Source: Tisiphia sp964030975
GTDB lineage: Bacteria > Pseudomonadota > Alphaproteobacteria > Rickettsiales > Rickettsiaceae
Length of the DNA: 64,000 nucleotides
Reading direction: 5' to 3'
Assembly: GCF_964030975.1 (NCBI RefSeq)
Contig: NZ_CAXIQH010000001.1
Coordinates: forward strand, 1,178,001-1,242,000
Shown: positions 45,481-52,513 of the stretch, in pieces
Layout of the letters: each line of letters starts with the position of its first letter
How positions within the stretch are numbered: the first letter of the stretch is position 1
Notes under the pieces: generated by a model
What the model saw: the letters and a program-made list of their open reading frames with translations, nothing else
What the model was told of the DNA's origin: nothing
Databases searched by the model: none
Translations under genes and position numbers: made by a program

Positions 45481-46270
45481 TTTTAGTTCTAGTACCAGTT
45501 AAGAATATTTCTTTTGCATTTAAAGCTTCTTGTACTGAAAAAGGTTTTTCTTCGAAATTTAAATGTTGCTTATAAGCAAATTCTTTTATAGTTTTCCTCA
45601 CTACACCAGGTAAGATACTAAACCCTTCATAATGAGTCCTTAGTACTCCATTAGAATCAACTATCCAAACATTTGTGACTGTTCCTTCACTTATTTCTCC
45701 ATTATCCTTTACCATTATCGCTTCAAAAGCATCATTTTCCGATGCTTTTTGACTTGCTAAAACACTTGGTAATAATGCTAAGGATTTTAAGTCACTACGC
45801 TTCCAACGTTCATCAGGTACTGTTATTGCTTTCACTCCATTAACACAACCTTCAAAACTATCGTTAATAGGATTATAGCGGATTGGGAAATCATATGGTT
45901 TTACGCTAATGATAATCGTAGGTTTGACTTCTTTCGGGAAAGGTCTACTTCTTGGTGCTACTCCTCGTGTTACTTGTATATAAATATACCCTTCTTCTAT
46001 TCCCTTTTCTTGTATATTATTCTTACTCATTAAATCACGTATGATATCTTTATACATGTCATCACTTGAAAATGGTGGCACCATCCTGATAATAGAGAAA
46101 GATCGGTTAATCCTTTGTAAATGTTCTGATAATTTTACTGGATGACCTAGGTGTATTGATATAACCTCATACACACCATCTGAAAATTGGAACCCTCTAT
46201 CTAAAAAAGAAACCTTAGCCTCGTGTTCGAGGACATATTCCCCATTATTGTAAAGGATAAATTTATTCAT
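45481..46270 (-). pseudogene. dat: D-amino-acid aminotransferase (class IV), 3' end removed by IS256
   Basis: PLP enzyme of the BCAT/D-AAT fold; it would make D-glutamate or D-alanine for peptidoglycan. About 263 native residues remain: FLDRGFQFSDGVYEVI, YIQVTRGVAPRSRPFP, RWKRSDLKSLALLPSVLAS (PLP lysine), EAIMVKDNGEISEGTVTNVW (conserved Glu) and AKEIFLTGTRT. The reading frame then runs into the IS256 end and stops at 45326. The lost part corresponds to roughly the last 20-25 residues of the family, after the LTGT motif that binds the cofactor phosphate, so activity is doubtful. Confidence 0.87.
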
Positions 46271-46526
46271 ACTAACTATATATTTTAAATTAAAAAAACT
46301 AATAATATTGTTTGGCTATATATAGCTAACCCGTTAATGTTCTAGATAGCCTCTCCGCTATTAGCGAAGAGTTAGTTTAGGGTATTAGCAAATGCCAGGA
46401 TTATAAACATTGTAGCGATATATAGTAAATTTACCAACAATCATATATTCTAAAAATATTAATCATTTAAGTAAACTAAATTGGTAAAAGTAGCTGGTTT
46501 GTTAAAGAGAATTAATGAGCGGTATT
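46271..46526. other. Intergenic sequence with a family B remnant
   Basis: Contains ATAGCTAACCCGTTAATGTT at about 46320, an end of a family B element whose other half is not recognisable. No gene seen. Confidence 0.55.
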
Positions 46527-46691
46527 TAGACACTGTTAACAAAGCTTATTTAGTTGATGAATAAAGTCTTTTTAGCTGCAAATTATAAGATTTTTTTGAA
46601 ATAGGAATAACTATTCCAGCAAAAATCTTATTAATTTTCGCTAAAAAATCCATTAATTCATCAACTAAATAAGCTTTGTTAACAGTGTCTA
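46527..46691. repeat. 165-bp element with perfect 36-bp inverted arms (family E)
   Basis: Arms at 46527-46562 and 46656-46691 start TAGACACTGTTAACAAAGCT and are exact reverse complements over 36 bp, around a 93-bp AT-rich loop. It begins and ends with TA. Only one copy is in the window. A D element is inserted 3 bp after it. Confidence 0.85.
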
Positions 46692-46694
46692 GTA

Positions 46695-46830
46695 TAGTTA
46701 TGCTCATAGGATTAGGTGATAAAGAACATAACGATTGTAAGTTGTCATTCCCGCGAAGGCGGGAATCTAGATACCTGCTTTCGCAGGTATGACACAAAGT
46801 TTGTATCACCTAATTCAATAGGTTTCACTA
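46695..46830. repeat. 136-bp TA-targeting element, family D, copy 7
   Basis: Flanked by TA (AGTA before, TAGTTG after). The remaining bases to 46928 show nothing recognisable. Confidence 0.95.
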
Positions 46831-46928
46831 TAGTTGTCGCCACACAAGTAATGTAAAAGCCTTAGAATATAAGGTTTACAGTGATGTATTATGAGATAGA
46901 AAAGTTAATTTTGTTGCATATAGAAATA

Positions 46929-47070
46929 GACCCCTTTTGAAACGCTACTTCTGCTGGTGATTTGTACGTGATACCGGTGCTTTGATCCTCGTGTACATTG
47001 GGGTACGCTGAGGTTCGAGGCGAAGTGTCTCCTGCAAATTCCTCAGCATAAGCGAGTTTCTAAGGGTGTT
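46929..47070 (-). repeat. RPE1-like palindromic element outside a gene
   Basis: Minus-strand translation gives LAYAEEFAGDTSPRTSAY and THE pattern VHEDQSTGITYKSPAEVAF, the same peptide pattern as the element inside the terminase gene. The ends are only weakly inverted (ACCCCTTTTGAAAC, GTTTCTAAGGGTGT). Confidence 0.75.
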
Positions 47071-47164
47071 GATAGCACTTGAATATATTTAAGCTTGTTT
47101 AAGTAGTAAGTGCTACCTGGTTAACTTGATATGTAAATTACCATTCCCAATTTTACAATATAAT

Positions 47165-47425
47165 TCAATTATTTTCTTTCTTGGTATTTTGACTATCACT
47201 AATAGTTGATTGTTGTTGATTTCTCAGTTTATTCTTTTCTTCTATTGAGTTAAGAAAAAAATAAGTAAATGTTAAGAATCCGATTAGCATAGGAATAAAA
47301 ACGAATATAATAGCATTGCGTTTTCTAACAGATTCTTCACGATCTAAACGACTCTCCTGTTCTTCATATGTTTCCCCTAATTCATTACGCCATACATCTT
47401 CTTGATCTGAATTATTTTCTAGCAT
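47165..47425 (-). CDS. Small single-pass membrane protein, unknown
   Basis: 86 aa. The acidic N-terminus (ENNSDQEDVWRNELGETYEE) is followed by a basic patch and one hydrophobic segment (AIIFVFIPMLIGFLTFTYFF, residues about 38-58), then a polar C-terminus. By the positive-inside rule the RKR before the segment suggests the N-terminus is cytoplasmic. Not recognised; no operon partner. It could be a real small gene or a fortuitous frame; the coherent membrane topology favours real. Confidence 0.5.
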   Translation of the reverse strand: MLENNSDQEDVWRNELGETYEEQESRLDREESVRKRNAIIFVFIPMLIGFLTFTYFFLNSIEEKNKLRNQQQSTISDSQNTKKENN

Positions 47426-47821
47426 TTTATACCTTCTATTAAATATTATTTACAATGGTTTAATAATTAAACTATAAGAAATTATATACAAATTTAAATT
47501 AAATTAATATATAATATTTAGTTGTATTAATTTAAATTAAACTTGTTGTAAGGGTTGTTGGATTTCTAATTAGTTGTAAAACTTTGATATATCAATAAAT
47601 TAGCCGGCTTATGATACCATACTGATAGAAAAAGTATATTGCTAAAATACTACAAAACTAACTTTCTTAGATATTATAATGACCCCATAAAATAAGACCA
47701 ATAAAAATAGATTAACTCTGTTGAAATTTTATATTATCTGTATTTTATTTATAATAAAAAATAGTTAATTTTTATATAGTTAAAAACGGATTAACTTATT
47801 TTTTTGGTTTGACATTTGGGT
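47426..47821. other. AT-rich intergenic region
   Basis: About 400 bp, very AT-rich, with no credible gene and no repeat family recognised. It adjoins the broken 3' end of the ISAs1 remnant. Confidence 0.5.
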
Positions 47822-47975
47822 ACACTATACATAGTAAGCATCATTTTGGGTCTAGTCTCCCTTTTAGTCTTTATTTTATTTAAAATATTTAATACAAATC
47901 TTCTGATAATTGCCATATTCGCAGGAGCATTGCCTTGTCTTATGCTACTTGCATCCTCGTTAAATACCACGTCTA

Positions 47976-48111
47976 TAGTTATGCTCATAGGATTAGGTGA
48001 TAAAGAACATAACGATTGTAAGTTGTCATTCCCGCGAAGGCGGGAATCTAGATACCTGCTTTCGCAGGTATGACACAAAGTTTGTATCACCTAATTCAAT
48101 AGGTTTCACTA
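47976..48111. repeat. 136-bp TA-targeting element, family D, copy 8
   Basis: Interrupts the ISAs1 transposase gene. The intact site at about 11012 reads CGTCTAGTATCC; here it reads CGTCTA, element, TAGTATCC, which proves a TA duplication. Confidence 0.97.
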
Positions 48112-48982
48112 TAGTATCCAATGCATAGATTCAACTCCCCAATGGGACCTTATATTCTTTAACATTACTTCAGCAGAATTGTTGGAACTACTGATATAAT
48201 AATTTACTGATTCTGACACTTTATTTTTTTCAACTACTTTTCTTTTGATCTCAATAACAGAACTCAAACTAGCCCATTGATCATCATTAGTTATTTTCTT
48301 AATATCACGAATTATGCGACATTTTCTTTCCTCAATTCTGCCATGTCCCTTTTCATATGTTCCTGCAATATCCGTTCCTAAAAACTCAAAAACCTCTGTC
48401 TGAAAAGCTTTTTCAACCTCGTTGTACAATCCAGGGTGATTCATCTTTAAACCCAAAATATATTCACCCTCTTTCTCTACAATTTGCTTAGCTATATTTT
48501 TTTGACACCCCATTGCATCAATACTAACTATTGCTCCTTTGATATCCAAACACTCTATTGCTTCTGGAATAGATGTAATCTCATTCTTTTTACTATCAAT
48601 AACTTTGCCGAATAAAGTTATACCTGATTCAGCTGCATATACATTTAAAAAATGTAATGCTCTGATACCCTCATGTTTTGTTCCTCTCAGCGTTTTACCA
48701 TCTATTGCATAATGTTTTTCACTTAAATTGTTAGTAAAATATTTTACTAACACCTTATTTAATTGACTAGAATCAAGACTAGTAAAAAAACGTCTAATTG
48801 TACAATCACTAGGCGTACCATTTTCAAACGGAAAATATTCTCTCAAAGTATCAATATGTGCCTTGCCAAATTCTTCAATCTCCTCCCAACTCTCCGCCCG
48901 TGCGGCAACCGCTACTATTGCTAAAAACACTAACTCTATTAAGGGATATGCTATCTTACTTTCTTGTCTATGATCTTCAATA

Positions 48983-49118
48983 TAGTGAAACCTATTGAAT
49001 TAGGTGATACAAACTTTGTGTTAACCTTGCGAAAGCAGGCATCTAGATTCCCGCCTTCGCGGGAATGACAACTTACAATCGTTATGTTCTTTATCACCTA
49101 ATCCTATGGGCATAACTA
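48983..49118. repeat. 136-bp TA-targeting element, family D, copy 9
   Basis: Second element in the same transposase gene, opposite orientation to copy 8, flanked by TA. Confidence 0.95.
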
Positions 49119-49256
49119 TATCGCAAAAATGTTCTGCAAAGTTCTTGACGAATTCTCTCTCTCTTAACATCACTATCTCCAAATAATAATTATTTTATTA
49201 AGAGATTCTTACGATATTACTCCACTATTTGCAAAAACTTTATTATTAACATTTCT

Positions 49257-49484
49257 TTACCTTCTGTTCATGAGACCGCCGTGGGGTATCACCTTGTTTG
49301 CATGACTAGCAGCAAGTAGGCTTGCCATTGCCTCTTCAGTCCATTTGAACTCGGTTGATTCCGCAACTGGCTTGTTGCTAGGTGGTATATCTTTAGGCAC
49401 AGTAATTGGTGGTACGGGTTTTCCTAATAATTCTGGTGGCAATGCTATCTCGTCATTGCGAGAAGGCGTGAGCCTACGAAGCAA
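49257..49484 (-). pseudogene. Third, broken copy of the toxin linker module
   Basis: Residues EIALPPELLGKPVPPITVPK, DIPPSNKPVAESTEFKW and EEAMASLLAASHANK repeat the linker found in the 2018-aa toxin and in the E3-type module. The upstream part is replaced by a family B element (LRRLTPSRND is repeat-derived). The sequence after the linker (VIPHGGLMNRR) is short and stops, so no toxin tip remains. It marks a third unit in the tandem array. Confidence 0.85.
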
Positions 49485-49592
49485 TTGTAAGTTGTCATTC
49501 TTAGCAACGGCGGGAATCTATATCCCTGCTTTCGCAGGGATGACAAAAACAGGATTGCTTCGTCGCTACTAAAGCAGCTCCTCGCAATGACG
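49453..49592. repeat. Family B element with a nested palindrome, copy 8
   Basis: TCATTGCGAGAAGGCGTGAG to CTCCTCGCAATGACG, with an internal second palindrome (CCCTGCTTTCGCAGGGATGA). It truncates the linker of the third toxin module. Confidence 0.78.
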
Positions 49593-49822
49593 TCTGTGAA
49601 TTTGCCTGAATAAGATTTAACATAGCAACTAATTTTTTAAACTTGCTATAATATACACCATAAAACCACTAGCACTAAGTAGCAGAATGAAAAAAATATA
49701 ATAATTTAGGAAAAATTATTTTTAATCATCGAGAAGCTACTCTTTAGCTTGGATTTTTTCTTCTCCATCTTGTCCTGACTCTCTCAGCTTTTGGTAGTTT
49801 GCAGTAATATTTTCTTACAGCA
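49485..49822. other. Non-coding block duplicated from 51.49-51.65 kb
   Basis: From 49593 to about 49735 the sequence (starting TTTGCCTGAATAAGATTTAA, with AGCACTAAGTAGCAGAATGA further on) matches 51490-51632 with few differences. No gene seen. It shows that the downstream modules arose by tandem duplication that included flanking DNA. Confidence 0.8.
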
Positions 49823-50137
49823 CTATAATCCTCGCTTCTTCCACCATTCATCGGTTTTGAATTCTTCAGGTAAATTTGGATCTTCGTAAGTATGTAATGT
49901 AATATCTTCTACAGCTATATCCATTACTTTACTAACTTCATTATCATATTCATCATCTAAATTCGTCGGTAATTTTGTACCACACCACGGACAATGGTAT
50001 ATATCCTGAGAGGCTACACTTTTCTTTAAATTAATATAATATGATCTCCATTTTGCTGAATACCCTATCGAAACTCTTCCTTCTTCAAGGAAATGTTCCA
50101 TTGACTTACAGCAATGTTGTTGTGTCGTAATACTCAT
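49823..50137 (-). CDS. Candidate immunity protein for the E3-type toxin (CPWCG protein)
   Basis: 104 aa. The first residues contain HCCKSMEHFLEEG, then YHCPWCGTKLPTNLDDEYD and EEFKTDEWWKKRGL. The CC plus CPWCG arrangement looks like a small zinc-binding domain and, from memory, resembles the DUF6980 family; I am not certain of the name. It is not similar to the classical 85-aa colicin E3 immunity protein. The toxin stop and this start share bases (ATGAGTATTAC region), so they are co-translated, the usual layout of a toxin-immunity pair. The function is inferred from position. Confidence 0.72.
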   Translation of the reverse strand: MSITTQQHCCKSMEHFLEEGRVSIGYSAKWRSYYINLKKSVASQDIYHCPWCGTKLPTNLDDEYDNEVSKVMDIAVEDITLHTYEDPNLPEEFKTDEWWKKRGL

Positions 50138-51513
50138 TAATTTACCTTTTGTCTTATAGTTCTTCCAATTTTTGGTTCTTTAATCATTCTACCTGTCCTA
50201 GGACACATAGCTCCTAAATGTTCTTTACCTTTTGGTCCATATACTTCAATTTCATTATGCAAATAATCCCATTCATAAAATCTAGTCTTAGCTCCTGACT
50301 CACCATTTGTTTTAATACCACCCTTGTAATTTTCTAACTCCTTCCATATTGGACTTTCAGATTTTTCACAATTAGATTTTCTGTGCTGCTGATCATCATC
50401 CGGTTCTAGGTCACCCGGATCAGGCATGAAAGTAGCGGATGCAGACACCTTCTGTTGCTGTTTGCTTGTAGATGGTTTATTACTATTATCATCATGTTTT
50501 CTTTTTTCAAAGTCATTTTGTTGTTGTGGGTTTGTTATATTTATTACACTTTCTGGCTTTGCAGCAAGTGTAAGTGCAATTTTAAGAATTTGACCAGAAG
50601 GATCATCACCTATATTTTCAAACAGCCACGATACCAATGCGTTTTTAGGAGTATTCATAATTGCAGTAACTGCTGCAGCTCCACCAACAATAGTTTCAGT
50701 AGCTGCAACAAAACCAGCACCTTCCAGCCCACCACCAGCTACCACAAGAGCAGGAATAGGAGCAGCCTGTGCCTCTGATACCCCAAATAATTCTTTAGCT
50801 ATTTCTACTAATTGTCGTTTTAAATTATCATATCCGCCATGTTCCTCTATTTTTTGGGTAATTTTTGGATTACCTTGAATAATCTCCTGTAACTTAACAT
50901 CTAACTCATCCTTGGTTTTACCGGTGGCAAGCAGGCTTGCCATGCCCTCTTCAGTCCATTTGAATTCGGTTGGTTCAGCAGCTGGCTTGTTGCTAGGTGG
51001 TATATCTTTAGGGACAGTAATTGGTGGTACGGGTTTTCCTAATAATTCTGGTGGCAATGCTATCTCGTTGCTAGCAGCGGTGTTAAAGCTATAGAGAGGT
51101 TGCCCCCCTGCCGCTGATCCGCTTGGTAGTTTTGGTAATGGTGGCGGAGGTGGTGTTCCTGAAGATGCACTTACTGGACAGGCTATGCTCTGTAAGAGAC
51201 CAGCCGAGTACTTACCTTGAGTACTACCGGATATAGCGTCATATATGCTACCAGTATTACTCGAACCTTTATTGGTAAAGCTAAAATATTGTTGGTCATT
51301 CGAGTTATAGCCTATAGTAATTGGCTTACCACCCTGACTTTTGCCATAAGATTGCAGTAACTTACCATTTTCAAAGACTAAACTGACGTCATTGCGAGGA
51401 GATGCAAACCGACGAAGCAATCCATTTTTGGTTGCTTTTATGGATTGCTTCGTCGCTACTAAAGCAGCTCCTCGCAATGACGTCTGTGAATTTGCCTGAA
51501 TGAGATTTAACAT
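50137..51513 (-). CDS. Toxin module with colicin E3-type 16S rRNase domain
   Basis: 458 aa. Residues 1-6 (MLNLIQ) equal a piece of the large toxin; residues about 10-43 are encoded by a family B element (LRGAALVATKQSIKATKNGL). Residues about 45-202 are the shared linker (FENGKLLQSYGKSQGG, SSGTPPPPPLPKLPSG, PPELLGKPVPPITVPKD). A unique helical part and a Gly/Ala hydrophobic stretch follow. Residues about 375-458 form the toxin: from EWDYLHNEIEVYG to RTIRQKVN it aligns without gaps to the colicin E3 end, keeping Asp416, His419, Glu421, Glu423 and Arg451 (E3 Asp510, His513, Glu515, Glu517, Arg545). That domain cuts 16S rRNA at the decoding site. It has no delivery domain of its own, so it is an orphan tip or a remnant. 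Confidence 0.9.
   Translation of the reverse strand: MLNLIQANSQTSLRGAALVATKQSIKATKNGLLRRFASPRNDVSLVFENGKLLQSYGKSQGGKPITIGYNSNDQQYFSFTNKGSSNTGSIYDAISGSTQGKYSAGLLQSIACPVSASSGTPPPPPLPKLPSGSAAGGQPLYSFNTAASNEIALPPELLGKPVPPITVPKDIPPSNKPAAEPTEFKWTEEGMASLLATGKTKDELDVKLQEIIQGNPKITQKIEEHGGYDNLKRQLVEIAKELFGVSEAQAAPIPALVVAGGGLEGAGFVAATETIVGGAAAVTAIMNTPKNALVSWLFENIGDDPSGQILKIALTLAAKPESVINITNPQQQNDFEKRKHDDNSNKPSTSKQQQKVSASATFMPDPGDLEPDDDQQHRKSNCEKSESPIWKELENYKGGIKTNGESGAKTRFYEWDYLHNEIEVYGPKGKEHLGAMCPRTGRMIKEPKIGRTIRQKVN
50910..51385 (-). repeat. Toxin linker block, copy 2 (matches 53611-54092)
   Basis: About 475 bp nearly identical to the linker in the large toxin gene; differences are a handful of substitutions. 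The match ends abruptly at both sides (at CAAAGAC on the 5' side and at CATCCTTGG/TATCCTTGG on the 3' side), where the tips diverge. Confidence 0.92.
51390..51490. repeat. Family B element inside the E3-type toxin frame, copy 9
   Basis: GACGTCATTGCGAGGAGATG to CTCCTCGCAATGACGTC. It keeps the reading frame open and replaces the region between the MLNLIQ piece and the linker. Confidence 0.85.
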
Positions 51514-51676
51514 AGCAACTAATTTTTTAAACTTGCTATAATATACAACATAAAATCACTAGCACTAAGTAGCAGAATGAAAAAAATATAATATTTTAGG
51601 AAAAATTATTATTAATCATCGAGAAGCTACTCTTCAGCACGGATTTTTCTTCTTCATCTAAAAGATAAAGAGCCAA

Positions 51677-52099
51677 TTACTCATCTTCTTTATCGGTATT
51701 TCTTTCTATTAGCTCTTCTGTTAATTTACGGCAAAAACCACGCTCCTCTGCTTCTTTCTTATACCACTCCAGATATTCCCGTGTATTAATCTCTATCTGT
51801 GCAATTACTCTTTTTGCCAAAGATTGTAGTTCTTCTTCATATCCATTATCTAATAGTTCTAATATAGCTTGATCCTTTTCTTCATCAGTTATTGAGTTCA
51901 TTTCTAAAATATCATCCTTTAGTATGCTTACATCCGAACTAATATAACCGCCTTTTACAGTTGGTAATATACCATTCACTGCCCAAGCCAACGTATCAAT
52001 GGTCTTTTTTATATCTTGAGCAGTTAAATTACCCTTAATCCATCTATTACAAACTTCTATAACGTCTTCCCTATCTTGTTTTGACCATAACTCTTTCAT
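51677..52099 (-). CDS. Candidate immunity protein, paralogue 2
   Basis: 140-aa acidic helical protein with DREDVIEVCNRWIKGNLTAQ, DIKKTIDTLAWAVNGILPTV and EEKDQAILELLDNGYEEELQ. It is a clear paralogue of the gene just upstream: shared DIxKxID, xxILPTxK, DDILxM, KxQAILELx, LAxxxIxQIE and GxCRKLxE. No known family recognised. Small paired acidic genes directly after a polymorphic toxin are typically immunity proteins. It ends with an acidic tail (ERNTDKEDE). Confidence 0.68.
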   Translation of the reverse strand: MKELWSKQDREDVIEVCNRWIKGNLTAQDIKKTIDTLAWAVNGILPTVKGGYISSDVSILKDDILEMNSITDEEKDQAILELLDNGYEEELQSLAKRVIAQIEINTREYLEWYKKEAEERGFCRKLTEELIERNTDKEDE

Positions 52100-52127
52100 T
52101 GTTCCTATCTATATTTCCTTTGGTTAA

Positions 52128-52493
52128 TTATTCTATTAATTTACGGCAATAACCATTTTCTTCGGCTTCCTTTAGATCAGATTCTATTTGTAAGATTATT
52201 TGTCTTGCTAAAGCCTTTAGTTTTTCCATATCATCTTCTACCAACTCTAATATCGCTTGCTCCTTCTCATCATTCGATATTGTACCCATTCCTAATATAT
52301 CCTCAATTAATATACCCAATTCTGTACTAACATATAGTGTACCAAATTTTGGAGTTGGCAATATCCTAAATACTATATGTCCCATCATATCAATTGACTT
52401 TATTATATCTTGAACAGTAAAATCATGGTTAATAAGCTTATTACAAAACTCTATAATCCTTTCTCTTGTTTTTATGTTTAATAATTCTCTCAT
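52128..52493 (-). CDS. Candidate immunity protein, paralogue 1
   Basis: 121 aa, related to the next gene downstream (TRERIIEFCNKLINHDFTVQ, DIIKSIDMMGHIVFRILPTP, ILIEDILGMGTISNDEKEQA, GYCRKLIE end). It begins 20 bp after the large toxin's stop, so it is the prime candidate for immunity against that toxin's C-terminal tip. Family unknown; the role is inferred from order and size only. Confidence 0.7.
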   Translation of the reverse strand: MRELLNIKTRERIIEFCNKLINHDFTVQDIIKSIDMMGHIVFRILPTPKFGTLYVSTELGILIEDILGMGTISNDEKEQAILELVEDDMEKLKALARQIILQIESDLKEAEENGYCRKLIE

Positions 52494-52513
52494 ATACCAT
52501 CTATATCTTTAAC

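Larger units (their letters stand above)
47822..49170 (-). pseudogene. ISAs1-family transposase interrupted by two D elements
   Basis: Gene start at 49170 (LREREFVKNFAEHFCD), cut by D copy 9 at 49118-48983, resuming as IEDHRQESKIAYPLIELVFL through the catalytic region (AIDGKTLRGTKHEG, IVSIDAMGCQKNIAKQIVEK, KGHGRIEERKCRII, HWGVESMHWILD), cut again by D copy 8 at 48111-47976, and ending VFNEDASSIRQGNAPANMAI with an altered C-terminus. Excising both elements with one TA each restores the frame at both joints; the joint at 48 kb is confirmed by the uninterrupted fragment at 10815-11098. The family is clear; the gene is dead. Confidence 0.92.

Noticed and set aside
11101..49118. Repeated ~136-bp units could look like a CRISPR array or tandem repeat
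   Set aside because: Copies are scattered, in both orientations, flanked by TA duplications and inserted in genes; there are no regular spacers and no cas genes.
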